DNA of 41,006 nt from Thermodesulfovibrionales bacterium (GCA_030682405.1 JAUXOF010000052.1:1-41006); one strand, 5' to 3'; counted from the first letter of the stretch, positions 1 to 8,355 are shown. Numbers and translations are program-made. The notes: generated by a model from the sequence alone, not told the origin.

Positions 1-2
1 CT

Positions 3-539
3 TTTATTTGGGTTACAACGGGGAAAGCCACTCTTTATAGGGGGTGTAACTTTGAACCTTCAGGTCGCGTTGAACCTTTACGTCTCGGTGAACCTTCACA
101 TCGCTTTGAACTTCGTGGAATAGAAAAATCTGAGTATATCCTGCCAGGTCGAATAGTGTATTTTTTCTGTGCGGTAGATTTTAAAAGTTATAAGAAAAGA
201 GACATCTGTGAGCACTCTGGTTTAATTCCTGTGACCTTAGAATTATCACATCGTGATCATTACTATATCCAGATGTCAAAATTAGTTCCAGCATATAGAG
301 TAATTGCAAAAAAAGGTGTTGAGCCTCTTTTAACTTACTACCTTGAAACTTTAGAGAAATATAAAAACAGCATCAAATTATATAATAATTCAAATTTATC
401 AGGTTTCTCAAGGCCATTAGGCTGTATTCTTCAAGGTTATTCCGCAGAGCAATGGTTTAGCAGAAAAGCCCTTATCCAAATGAATGTGCCCGAAGATAAA
501 ATAGACGCATTATACAAAGAATATATGGGAGCAAAATAG
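3..539 (+). CDS. Unrecognised protein, 5'-truncated by window edge, with N-terminal hexapeptide repeats
   Basis: I do not recognise this protein. The frame is open from the first bases of the window to a TAG stop at 537-539, giving at least 178 residues, so the true start may lie outside. A GTG at 156 would give a shorter 127-residue version, but no convincing ribosome binding site precedes it. The upstream part reads through four 18-bp repeats that encode six-residue units beginning E-P or E-L (EPSGRV, EPLRLG, EPSHRF, ELRGIE). The part from 156 on is AT-rich, with tyrosine- and lysine-rich soluble-looking sequence, no signal peptide and no clear membrane segment. The AT-rich codon use differs from all later genes, which suggests an acquired or decaying region. 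The repeat-coding part could instead be non-coding and merely open. Confidence 0.45.
   Translation, partial: FIWVTTGKATLYRGCNFEPSGRVEPLRLGEPSHRFELRGIEKSEYILPGRIVYFFCAVDFKSYKKRDICEHSGLIPVTLELSHRDHYYIQMSKLVPAYRVIAKKGVEPLLTYYLETLEKYKNSIKLYNNSNLSGFSRPLGCILQGYSAEQWFSRKALIQMNVPEDKIDALYKEYMGAK
53..113 (+). repeat. 18-bp tandem repeat, about 3.5 units
   Basis: The octamer TGAACCTT starts at 53, 71 and 89, and a variant TGAACTT starts at 107, so the period is exactly 18 bp. The remaining ten bases of each unit vary (for example CAGGTCGCGT, TACGTCTCGG, CACATCGCTT). Because 18 is a multiple of three, every frame stays open across the array. The reading frame chosen here gives E-P-x-x-R-x-like hexapeptides; another frame gives N-L-x-V-A-L-like hexapeptides. 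Which frame is translated, if any, cannot be decided by eye. Confidence 0.8.
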
Positions 540-631
540 GAATAAGAAAGGAGTTTGAAGCTTATGAACAAGTGGCCAAAATCTCTAAGAAAGGTTAGCG
601 TTATGCAAAGGTTCTGTTTATGATTACTGCT

Positions 632-664
632 ATTATCAGCTTTTTCGTAGCGAGTTTCATACAC
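632..664 (-). pseudogene. Remnant of RelE/ParE-type toxin start
   Basis: A GTG at 664 overlaps the antitoxin stop codon and reads VYETRYEKADN, which looks like the first residues of RelE/ParE-family toxins (M-Y-x-I/T-R-Y-x-K). After about eleven residues the similarity to anything toxin-like ends. The frame continues only as sequence antisense to the gene at 3-539, and the other two frames also show no toxin body. I infer that the toxin was cut off by a deletion or rearrangement near 630, leaving the antitoxin as an orphan. Confidence 0.45.
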
Positions 665-860
665 GCGGCTTATACTCCGCCAAGAAATCATCAATCTTTC
701 TGAATTTAAGAGGTTTTCTCCTCATGATTTCCAGTTCTTTAAGGTCTTCTTTGTCTTCAAGAAGATTCAGGATTTCTTCATACGTCCTGATGCTGAGGAT
801 CACGGAATCAGGTTCGCCGTCCTTTAATACAATCCTTGGTTTTTCTTTTAAAACTTTCAG
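657..860 (-). CDS. Phd/YefM-like antitoxin with CTG start, 67 aa
   Basis: Reading the minus strand from CTG at 860 gives a 67-residue protein beginning KVLKEKPRIVLKDGEPDSV and containing VILSIRTYEEILNLLED, the pattern of the Phd/YefM antitoxin family (a target-repressing N-terminal part, then an acidic helix that binds the toxin). The only plausible start is CTG: an in-frame stop lies four codons upstream with no ATG, GTG or TTG between. A strong ribosome binding site (GGGAGG) sits about six bases before it. The usual partner would be a RelE/ParE-type toxin overlapping its stop codon, and a short trace of one is present. Family knowledge predicts DNA binding to its own promoter. CTG starts are rare, so sequencing error or decay of an original ATG is possible. 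Confidence 0.7.
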   Translation of the reverse strand: MKVLKEKPRIVLKDGEPDSVILSIRTYEEILNLLEDKEDLKELEIMRRKPLKFRKIDDFLAEYKPRV

Positions 861-987
861 TTTTAACCTCCCTTAACTTAGTAGGAATAATTTTACCACA
901 GAAACCGCGATATAAGGGTGAGGGGGGATTTGAAAGGTCTACCTGCGCACATTAAATCAGGCAGGCATTTAACCGGATTACGGCATC

Positions 988-1515
988 TTACTCAGTCATC
1001 CTCAAAAACCCCTCAACCGCATTTGCCCAGACCGCATAGCCCTTGGCGCTTAGGTGCACGCCGTCCTCAAGGAGGCATTCGGCAAGGGGGGAGAAGTCCG
1101 GGCCTGTAAAAAGGCTGAAAAGGTCAAGGTACTCTGCCTTGAAATCCCGCGCAAGCCCTTTTATAGCCTCGTTCTGCTTCATCACTGCTCGGTTGTCCGT
1201 CCATGACGCATCAACAGGCAGGATGCTCTGAACCACAATCTTGCCGCGCATGAAGGCTGTGGAGAGCCGGGCCAATATCTCCCGGTATGAGGAGGTGAGC
1301 CCTTCGTAATCCTCCATAAGGACATCATTCGTGCCTGTCATCAAAAAAGCGAAGTCCGGGTCTCCTGAGAGGGAGATGATGCTTTCCATCCGGTAAAGGA
1401 GTCCCCCGGCAGTCTCGCCTGCAACGCCCAGATTTTTAACCTTGTGCTCAGGGAAGCGGCCCTGCCAGTCGAACCATTCGGTAAGGGAGTTTCCTATGAA
1501 GACAATCTCCGCCAT
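988..1515 (-). CDS. SGNH/GDSL-family hydrolase, 175 aa
   Basis: A small cytoplasmic-looking hydrolase of the SGNH (GDSL) superfamily, which cleaves esters or acetyl groups through a Ser-His-Asp set. From the chosen start the four blocks are visible: GNSLTE with the nucleophile Ser10 in block I, NLGVAGETA with Gly30 in block II, GTNDV with Asn63 in block III, and DGVHLSAKGY with Asp151 and His154 in block V. ATG at 1515 was chosen because MAEIVFIGNSLT is the canonical family start. Upstream in-frame starts at 1533 and 1581 would add a tail without family features. No signal peptide is seen. It is transcribed away from galT and its substrate cannot be told from sequence. It resembles the platelet-activating-factor acetylhydrolase/lysophospholipase-like branch. 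Confidence 0.85.
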   Translation of the reverse strand: MAEIVFIGNSLTEWFDWQGRFPEHKVKNLGVAGETAGGLLYRMESIISLSGDPDFAFLMTGTNDVLMEDYEGLTSSYREILARLSTAFMRGKIVVQSILPVDASWTDNRAVMKQNEAIKGLARDFKAEYLDLFSLFTGPDFSPLAECLLEDGVHLSAKGYAVWANAVEGFLRMTE

Positions 1516-1641
1516 GAGGCTTAATTTTAGCATACCCGGTCTCGGTTTTTTCACCTGTAATCTTCCTTGTGTTGCACTCATCTTTTTCTATTGGTTACGG
1601 ATTATGGGGGTTCCTTTAGTCCGGGACGCCGCACCCCCTTG

Positions 1642-1650
1642 TGATATAAT
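1642..1650 (+). promoter_or_regulatory. Extended -10 promoter for galT operon
   Basis: TGATATAAT is a perfect extended -10 (TGn plus TATAAT). No good -35 hexamer lies 17 bases upstream, as is common for extended -10 promoters. Transcription would begin about 1657, exactly before the paired-hairpin leader of galT. Confidence 0.6.
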
Positions 1651-1657
1651 AGTGAAA

Positions 1658-1710
1658 AGCCGGGGTCGCAGACCCCTGCGGAAAGAGGCCGCAGCCTCTC
1701 TTGTCCGGCT
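1658..1710 (+). other. Structured 5' leader of galT (paired hairpins, possible three-way junction)
   Basis: Two adjacent hairpins are visible: GGGGTC-GCA-GACCCC (1662-1676) and AGAGGC-CGCA-GCCTCT (1684-1699). They are enclosed by AGCC (1658-1661) pairing with GGCT (1707-1710). TGCGG at 1677-1681 can instead pair with CCGCA at 1689-1693, which would break the second hairpin. The galT ribosome binding site (GGAGG near 1723) lies just outside. It could be a regulatory leader or a copy of a small palindromic repeat, since a similar hairpin lies before dapB. Confidence 0.5.
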
Positions 1711-1735
1711 AATATTCCTTCTGGAGGTTGTTTTT

Positions 1736-2731
1736 ATGCCTGAACTGAGAAAAGATCCGATACTCGGCAGATGGGTCATAATATCCGTGGAAAGGGGGAA
1801 GCGGCCTACTGATTTTGTTTCGCCCGCCCAGAGGAAGAAGGGCGGTTTTTGCCCTTTCTGCCCCGGAAACGAATATACCACTCCGGCAGAGACGCTGGCC
1901 TTCAGGCCGGAGGGCATGAAGCCCAATGCCGGGGGCTGGACCTTACGGGCTATGCCGAATAAATTCCCCGCGCTCCAGATAGCCGGAGACCTCCTGAGGC
2001 AGGGCGAGGGGCTGTATGACAGGATGAACGGCATCGGCGCCCACGAGGTAATAATAGAGACCCCGGATCACAGCCTTTCGCTTGCGACAATCGAACCCAA
2101 GGCGATGGAGGATGTCCTCTGGGCTTACTACATGAGGCTTGCCGACCTTAAAAAGGACACGAGGCTGAAATACGTCCTTATCTTCAAGAACGAGGGCGAT
2201 GCTGCCGGCGCTACGCTTGAGCACACGCATACCCAGCTCATAGCGATGCCGATTGTGCCCCGCACGGTTAGGGACGAGCTTAAGGGCGCAAGGGACCATT
2301 ACGACATCAGGGAAAGATGCATATTCTGCGATATAATCAGGCAGGAGCTTTCGGACGGCAGAAGGGCGGTAAGCGAAAACGAGAACTATCTGGCCATAGC
2401 CCCGTTTGCGCCGAGGTCGCCGTTTGAGACATGGATACTGCCCAAGACCCACGCATCGGCCTTTGGGCCTATCCGCCAGAGTTTCAGCAGCCTTGCCGGA
2501 ATTTTCCAGAGGGTATTGAAGCAGCTCGACAAAACACTGGACGTGCCGCCATACAACTTCGTAATCCATACGTCTCCGTTCAACGACGAAAATAACGAAT
2601 ACTACCACTGGCATATAGAGATTATGCCTAAGCTTACGAAGATAGCGGGTTTTGAATGGGGCTCCGGCTTCTATATAAATCCTATCCCGCCCGAGGATGC
2701 GGCCAAGTTTATGCGGGAGGCCGGGATTTAG
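1736..2731 (+). CDS. galT: Galactose-1-phosphate uridylyltransferase
   Basis: Transfers UMP between UDP-glucose and galactose 1-phosphate (Leloir pathway); some relatives act on other sugar phosphates or as ADP-glucose phosphorylases. The 331-residue protein starts MPELRKDPILGRWVI. It has the zinc-site pair C39-x-x-C42 (CPFCPGNE), the active-site motif H163-T-H165-T-Q167, and a C-terminal NEYYHWHIEIMP segment typical of the second HIT-like half. ATG 1736 was chosen because GGAGG lies about nine bases upstream and the protein aligns with the family from there; the frame stays open further upstream to 1442 only by chance. Its stop codon abuts the glgA start, and pairing with a glycogen gene suggests a role in nucleotide-sugar supply for storage polymer. 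Confidence 0.92.
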   Translation: MPELRKDPILGRWVIISVERGKRPTDFVSPAQRKKGGFCPFCPGNEYTTPAETLAFRPEGMKPNAGGWTLRAMPNKFPALQIAGDLLRQGEGLYDRMNGIGAHEVIIETPDHSLSLATIEPKAMEDVLWAYYMRLADLKKDTRLKYVLIFKNEGDAAGATLEHTHTQLIAMPIVPRTVRDELKGARDHYDIRERCIFCDIIRQELSDGRRAVSENENYLAIAPFAPRSPFETWILPKTHASAFGPIRQSFSSLAGIFQRVLKQLDKTLDVPPYNFVIHTSPFNDENNEYYHWHIEIMPKLTKIAGFEWGSGFYINPIPPEDAAKFMREAGI

Positions 2732-4171
2732 ATGAAGGTTCTGATTGCGGCATCAGAGGCCGAACCCTTTGCAAAGACCGGAGGGCTTGCCGATGTGACA
2801 GGCAGCCTCCTGAGGGAGCTGGTGAAAATCAAGGCCGATGCAATGCTGATAATGCCGCTCTATAGGACGGTAAGGGAAAGATTTGCCCTTAAGGACACCG
2901 GCCTCGCGGTTAAAGTCCCCATAGGGGATACGGAGTATTCCTCAAGGGTCTTTTCCGCACCACCGGCCGCACAGCCCCGTGTGTTCTTTGTGGAGTGTGA
3001 TGCCTTCTTTGACAGGGAGGAACTCTACGGCACTCTGCACGGAGATTACGAGGACAACGCCTTGAGGTTCATATTCTTTTCAAGGGCAGTGCTTGAGGCG
3101 TGCAGGGCAATGGCCCTGAGGCCCGATGTCATACACTGTAACGACTGGCAGACGGGACTGATTCCCCTTTATATGAGAACCCTCTATAAGAATGATTTCG
3201 GTTCTGCCCAAAGCCTCTTTACCATCCATAACCTCGGCTATCAGGGCATATTCCCCTTGTCCGTCTCTGCGGTTACCGGGCTTGGCCCTGAGTTTTTCAC
3301 CCCCTCAGGCATGGAGTTTTACGGCCAGGTGAACTTTATGAAATCAGGCATAGTCTTTTCAACCGGCCTAAACACGGTGAGCGGGAATTACTCCAAGGAG
3401 ATATTGACTCCGGACTACGGCTTCGGCCTTGACGGCGTTCTTAAAGACAGGGCCGAAGACCTCAGGGGTATTTTAAACGGCATTGACTGCGACCTGTGGA
3501 ACCCCGCGAAAGACCCTATGACAGCGGCAAACTACAGTACCGGTGATATCAGCGGCAAGGCCTCATGCAAATCAGAACTCCTCAGGGAGTGCGGACTTGA
3601 AGGGCAAAGGCCCCTGCTTGCCATGGTCGGAAGGCTTTCATCCCAGAAGGGGATAGATATATTTCTTGAGGCCGCAGGGAGGATAATCTCCGACGGGTGC
3701 AATATCGTAATACTCGGCAGGGGCGATGAGGAGTATGAAAAGGGCCTTGAGGCCCTTGCGAGGAAATACCCCGGAAGGGTATCTCTTCATTTGGGCCATG
3801 ACGAGGCGTTTGCCCACAGGGTCTATGCAGGCTCGGATATCATTGTCATCCCGTCAAGATACGAGCCTTGCGGCCTGACCCAGATGATAGCGCACAGGTA
3901 TGGCACCGTGCCTGTGGCAAGGCAGACCGGCGGCCTTGCCGATACGATTGAGGATTACGACCATCTGAAGGGTAGTGGAACGGGTTTTCTTTTTGCGGAT
4001 TACACGCCTGACGCCCTTCGGAGGGCGATAGGAAGGTCGCTTTGCGTTTATGCGAATCTTCCGGCATGGAAGGGCGTTGTGGTTTCGGGGATGAAGAAGG
4101 ACTTCTCTTGGAGGTCCTCCGCAAAAAAATACCTGTCGCTGTATGAATCTCTCTCAGGGGTGAAACGGTGA
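2732..4171 (+). CDS. glgA: Glycogen synthase (GT5)
   Basis: Adds glucose from ADP-glucose (or UDP-glucose) to growing alpha-1,4-glucan. The 479-residue length matches bacterial GlgA. The N terminus MKVLIAASEAEPFAKTGGLA carries the K15-T-G-G-L nucleotide-sugar motif of family GT5. The C-terminal Rossmann half has MVGRLSSQKGID, and near residues 390-405 the EPCGLTQMIA and QTGGLADTI motifs that hold the conserved catalytic Glu and nucleotide contacts. ATG 2732 immediately follows the galT stop, so the two are translationally linked. The last bases overlap the GTG of the sensor kinase (GTGA), so carbohydrate genes and a two-component system share one transcript. Confidence 0.95.
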   Translation: MKVLIAASEAEPFAKTGGLADVTGSLLRELVKIKADAMLIMPLYRTVRERFALKDTGLAVKVPIGDTEYSSRVFSAPPAAQPRVFFVECDAFFDREELYGTLHGDYEDNALRFIFFSRAVLEACRAMALRPDVIHCNDWQTGLIPLYMRTLYKNDFGSAQSLFTIHNLGYQGIFPLSVSAVTGLGPEFFTPSGMEFYGQVNFMKSGIVFSTGLNTVSGNYSKEILTPDYGFGLDGVLKDRAEDLRGILNGIDCDLWNPAKDPMTAANYSTGDISGKASCKSELLRECGLEGQRPLLAMVGRLSSQKGIDIFLEAAGRIISDGCNIVILGRGDEEYEKGLEALARKYPGRVSLHLGHDEAFAHRVYAGSDIIVIPSRYEPCGLTQMIAHRYGTVPVARQTGGLADTIEDYDHLKGSGTGFLFADYTPDALRRAIGRSLCVYANLPAWKGVVVSGMKKDFSWRSSAKKYLSLYESLSGVKR

Positions 4172-7100
4172 GCCTGAGGTCGAAGTTCATAGTTTTTATG
4201 ATGGCCTTCCTGTTTACCGCAACGATACTGGGTTCCGGCGCCTTTTATATTTTTTCGAATCTCAGCAAAAACCTCGTAGTGCTTGAAGATGAGGCGGAAA
4301 AAGACAATCTCCTCCATGAACTGGGAAGCTCCATGAGGGAGTACACGGGGGCTGTGACCGGATGGGCATTGACGGGCAACGCCGTGTATAGGGGGCTTTA
4401 CAGGGAAAGCCTCTCAAATGTCAACAAGAACCTTAGGGCGCTTGACCGCCTTACTGCGGATAAAGAGTTTATAAGGGCGCTGAACGATGACTTCCTTGAA
4501 CTGAAAAAACTCTCCGAAGAGATAATCGCCGAAGACAGTCCGCGCGCAGCCAATGTCCTTGAGACCGTCAGGATGGCGGAGATGCTCGGGGATACCATAT
4601 TTATGAAGCTTGAGGAGATACAAAAGGGCGCCTTAGAGTCAACGATGGAGGTTGTTTCAGCCGGCAAAACGATAAGGCAGAACATGACTATATACCTTAC
4701 GCTACTCATAGTCTTCAGCCTGCTTACCACGGGCTTTCTTGTAATCCTGATGCAGAGGATGCTTGAGGAGCCTTACAAGGAGATGCTTAAGGCCACAGAA
4801 AGGGTCTCCTCCGGCGATTTAGGCTATAGGGTCGGCTCTTTGAGGAAGGACGAGTTCGGGATGATTGCCGGAAGGTTTGACAGCATGGTTGAAGGCCTTG
4901 AAAAGTCGGACAGGCGGATAAAGGCCAAGATTAGGGAGATGGAACTCCTCCTTGATGTGGCAAGGATTGCGGGCACGATACCCGAGCACGGGGAAGCGTT
5001 TACCGTCATAGCGGAGACGGTGGCCGGCAAAATGGGAAAAGACCTTTGTTCAATTTATATCCTGAGGCCCAAACTGAAGACGTTTTGCCCTATCGCAAGC
5101 AACAGGAAGGGTTCGCCGTTCGATGAATGCCTGAATGCGGATGCCGGCATGTCAAGTATTGTTCTGAAGGAATTGAAACCCCTTATCATTGACGACATCC
5201 GGGAGCGCCCGGATATTGAAGACGGGGTCTGTAGCGAGTGCAGTTCTTTTCTGGCCGTCCCCATAATGCGCGAGAAGTACTGTGTGGGGCTGCTTCTCAT
5301 GGGGACCCGTAAGCCCGTGGGCTTCAAGGCCGATGAGACGGATACCGCCATGATACTTGCCCACACAATAGGTGTTGCCGCATGGAACGAGGAGCTTTAT
5401 GATGCCTCAAGAACGCAGATTAAACAGTTGAGCATACTGCACGAGTTGAGCAGGGCGTTAACTGCGGTTTACAGGCCGGAGGCGTTGCTGAAGGCTATAA
5501 CAGAGGAGATGATAAAGCTCATCAATGCAAGGGGCTGCATTATAAGACTGCTTGAGGACGGCCTCTTGAAGGTCAAGTCCTTTTCCGGGCCGATAGAGAA
5601 TCTGGCGGAGGATATGACGCTGCCCGTAGCCGTAGGAAAGGGCATAGAGGGCTGGGTTGCGAAGGAGGGCAGGTCGCTTTTTGTCGAGAACATCAGGGAT
5701 ATGCCCGATGACATGAGGGCGCCGATGGTGGATGCGGTATCCGCAATATGCGTGCCCCTGATGGTGGGCACGAGGATTATCGGCACGCTCGGGTTTTACG
5801 ACAAGCTCGGCCCCGGCGGAAAGCCAGAGGCTTTTTCCCGTGATGACCTTGTGGTTGTGGAAGGTTTTGCGCCCATATCCGCCGCCGCCATAGAGAAGGC
5901 GAGGATGCAGGAGCAGGAACTCAAGAGGGAGCAGGAGATATTCGAGGCCAAAAAGAGGCTTGACCTTGTATTCGAAAGCGTTCAGGGCGGCCTGATAACT
6001 CTCAACAAGGACTTCAGTATTACTGCGGCAAACAAATATGTCGAGCGGTGGATAGACATGCCACTTAAGGACGTGCTGGGCAAGAACGCCAAGGAGGTCT
6101 TCCATAAGAAGGCGGGGATATGCCCTCATTGCGCCGCCTATGCAACGCTCGACACTGGAGATATAAACGTCATAACGCAGTCAAGCGGGCTTAACTATGC
6201 CGAGCTTACCTCCTATCCGGTCAAGGACGAGTCCGGCAATGTGGTCGAGGCGGTCGTTTTCATTCAGGACATAACCGACAGGGTGCTCTATCAGGAAGAG
6301 ATAATGGGCCTCTATAAGGAAGTCACGCAGTCGAAGGACTACATCGAGAGCCTGATAAACAACTCGGCCGACGGCATCGTTGCCTCGGACCTCGACGGCA
6401 TCGTGACGTCGTGGAATCCCGCGGCCGAGAAGATATACGGCTATGAAAAAGACGAGGTCATAGGGAAGTTTCTGCCTTTTGTGCCGGATTTTCTTTTGGC
6501 ATCGGAAAAGGAGAATATGGGGAAGATAGGGAAAGGGGAGGTGCTGGATCTGGAGACCTTGCGCATGAGAAAGGACGGGAAGGCGACCGAGGTCAGCCTC
6601 ACGCTGTCTCCCATAAAGGACGCAAGCGGGGAGGTCATAGGCATAAGCGGCATATCGCGGGACATATCCGAGAGAAAACGCATAGAGAAAGAGCTTATAA
6701 GGAGGAATCAGGAGCTCTCAAGGCTGTTTTTCATCAGCTCGGCGATGAGGGGCACTCTTGAACTCGATAAGATACTGCGGATGGTGCTGACGGCCGTTAC
6801 GATGAGCGACGGGCTGGGATTCAACCGGGCGATTCTCTTTTTGGTTGACGACAAGGACAAAAAACTAAGGGGCGCTATGGGTGTCGGCCCTGCCTCCACG
6901 GAAGAGGCATGGAGCATATGGGACAGGCTGTCCATAGAGCAGAGGAGCCTTTCGGAACTCATGACCGAGATAGATGAGGGGCCGCTCAGGAAGGATTCTT
7001 TTCTGGACAGGCTGAGCGTAGGGATAGAGATTTCCTTGGATGAGGAGACCGCCCTTGCAAAGGCCGCGCGTGAAAAAGTCCCTTATAACATCACGGACGT

Positions 7101-8355
7101 AAAGACCGAGCCGCTCGCCGACCCTGTGCTTATACAGCAGCTCGGCACGCAGGCATATGCCGTTGTTCCGCTTGTTTCGAGGAATAAGATTATCGGTGTG
7201 CTCTGGGTGGACAATTTTTTCAACAGGCGGGCCATTACGAACGAGGATATAAAGTTTCTTACCGGTTTTTCCGACCAGGTGGCTTCCGCCATAGAGGGTG
7301 CGAGGCTTTTCCAGCAGGTATTTCTCGCCGAGGCAGAGCTTGAAAATATATTCAGTTCCATATCGGATATGGTTTATTTCACGGACAAGGACTATAACTT
7401 AAGGCGCATAAACAAGGCGGTTTCCGAGAAGGTGGGCAGGCCCGAATCCGAGGTCATCGGAAGAAAATGTTATGAGGTGTTTCACGGCATGGACTCCCCG
7501 TGGCCCATGTGCCCTCATCATAAGACAGTGACGACGATGAAGCCTTATATAGAGGAGCTTGAAGACCTTTATCTTAAAGGGACTTTCCTTACCTCCACAT
7601 CCCCGATATTCGATACCGAGGGGAATTTCCTTGGCACTGTGCATATCGTAAGGGACATTTCGGAGCTTAAGGGCCTGAGGGAAAAGCTCCAGTCCGCCGA
7701 GAGGATGGCCGCCCTCGGAGAGGTGGCCGCAAGGGTGGCCCACGAGATACGAAACCCCCTTGTGTCGGTCGGAGGGTTTGCAAAAAGGCTTGAAGGCAAG
7801 CTTGAGGGCAACCTGAAAGAATATGCAGGCATAATATTCAAAGAGGTGACGAGGCTTGAGGTGATACTGAAGGATATACTGGGGTTTGTCCGCGAGACGA
7901 GGATGACAAGGAGGCTGATAAACATCAACGACCTCCTTTCCGAAACCATAGACATCCTAAGACCGGAGATTTCCGAGAAGGACAATTCCCTCGTCAGGGA
8001 GTTTGCGGAACCCGGGATTATGGCGGTCATAGACCCCGACCGGATGAAAGAGGCCCTGCTGAATATGCTCACAAATGCCAATCAGGCTACGGACAACGGC
8101 ACTATTACGGCAAGGACATACAGGGACGGTTCCAATGCGGTTGTCGAGATATCCGACACAGGATGCGGTATAAAGGATGAGGACATAATCCGCATATTCG
8201 ACCCGTTTTTCACTACAAGGCCGCTGGGCACGGGCCTTGGTCTGGCAATCGCAAGGAGGATTGTGGAAGAGCACGGCGGGAGCATCCGCGTGGAGAGCAG
8301 GTGGATGGGGGGAGGCACAAAATTCAGCATATATTTACATATGAAGGAGGACTGA
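4168..8355 (+). CDS. Giant multi-sensor histidine kinase (HAMP, 3 GAF, 3 PAS, HisKA, HATPase)
   Basis: A 1395-residue membrane sensor kinase started by GTG 4168 overlapping the glgA stop. Visible parts in order: membrane helix about 8-30; periplasmic region to about 173; membrane helix about 174-196; HAMP to about 245; GAF about 260-410 and 420-580; PAS about 595-705 and 722-840; a third GAF-like region about 850-1050; PAS about 1055-1168; HisKA with phospho-acceptor His1192 in VAHEIRNPLVSVGG; HATPase with NMLTNANQA, DTGCGI (Asp1330) and GTGLGLAIA. Cysteine motifs occur in the input domains: C355-S-E-C358 (first GAF), C652-P-H-C655 (first PAS) and C1115-P-H-H (third PAS). These resemble metal, haem or redox sites but binding is inference. 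The next gene is its likely response-regulator partner. Confidence 0.92.
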   Translation: MSLRSKFIVFMMAFLFTATILGSGAFYIFSNLSKNLVVLEDEAEKDNLLHELGSSMREYTGAVTGWALTGNAVYRGLYRESLSNVNKNLRALDRLTADKEFIRALNDDFLELKKLSEEIIAEDSPRAANVLETVRMAEMLGDTIFMKLEEIQKGALESTMEVVSAGKTIRQNMTIYLTLLIVFSLLTTGFLVILMQRMLEEPYKEMLKATERVSSGDLGYRVGSLRKDEFGMIAGRFDSMVEGLEKSDRRIKAKIREMELLLDVARIAGTIPEHGEAFTVIAETVAGKMGKDLCSIYILRPKLKTFCPIASNRKGSPFDECLNADAGMSSIVLKELKPLIIDDIRERPDIEDGVCSECSSFLAVPIMREKYCVGLLLMGTRKPVGFKADETDTAMILAHTIGVAAWNEELYDASRTQIKQLSILHELSRALTAVYRPEALLKAITEEMIKLINARGCIIRLLEDGLLKVKSFSGPIENLAEDMTLPVAVGKGIEGWVAKEGRSLFVENIRDMPDDMRAPMVDAVSAICVPLMVGTRIIGTLGFYDKLGPGGKPEAFSRDDLVVVEGFAPISAAAIEKARMQEQELKREQEIFEAKKRLDLVFESVQGGLITLNKDFSITAANKYVERWIDMPLKDVLGKNAKEVFHKKAGICPHCAAYATLDTGDINVITQSSGLNYAELTSYPVKDESGNVVEAVVFIQDITDRVLYQEEIMGLYKEVTQSKDYIESLINNSADGIVASDLDGIVTSWNPAAEKIYGYEKDEVIGKFLPFVPDFLLASEKENMGKIGKGEVLDLETLRMRKDGKATEVSLTLSPIKDASGEVIGISGISRDISERKRIEKELIRRNQELSRLFFISSAMRGTLELDKILRMVLTAVTMSDGLGFNRAILFLVDDKDKKLRGAMGVGPASTEEAWSIWDRLSIEQRSLSELMTEIDEGPLRKDSFLDRLSVGIEISLDEETALAKAAREKVPYNITDVKTEPLADPVLIQQLGTQAYAVVPLVSRNKIIGVLWVDNFFNRRAITNEDIKFLTGFSDQVASAIEGARLFQQVFLAEAELENIFSSISDMVYFTDKDYNLRRINKAVSEKVGRPESEVIGRKCYEVFHGMDSPWPMCPHHKTVTTMKPYIEELEDLYLKGTFLTSTSPIFDTEGNFLGTVHIVRDISELKGLREKLQSAERMAALGEVAARVAHEIRNPLVSVGGFAKRLEGKLEGNLKEYAGIIFKEVTRLEVILKDILGFVRETRMTRRLININDLLSETIDILRPEISEKDNSLVREFAEPGIMAVIDPDRMKEALLNMLTNANQATDNGTITARTYRDGSNAVVEISDTGCGIKDEDIIRIFDPFFTTRPLGTGLGLAIARRIVEEHGGSIRVESRWMGGGTKFSIYLHMKED

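Noticed and set aside
564-623. Short plus-strand frame MNKWPKSLRKVSVMQRFCL with an AAGGAG upstream
   Set aside because: Only 19 residues, no family resemblance, and it lies in the broken toxin region; it may be chance.
437-694. Minus-strand 85-codon frame starting MMISWRSISRVYETRYEK
   Set aside because: Its first part is the wrong frame of the antitoxin and its last part is antisense to the gene at 3-539. Only the VYETRYEKADN stretch is meaningful, as a toxin remnant.
1442-1735. N-terminal extension of galT in the same frame
   Set aside because: The region contains the promoter and structured leader, overlaps the SGNH gene on the other strand and has no family residues; the true start at 1736 has a good ribosome binding site.
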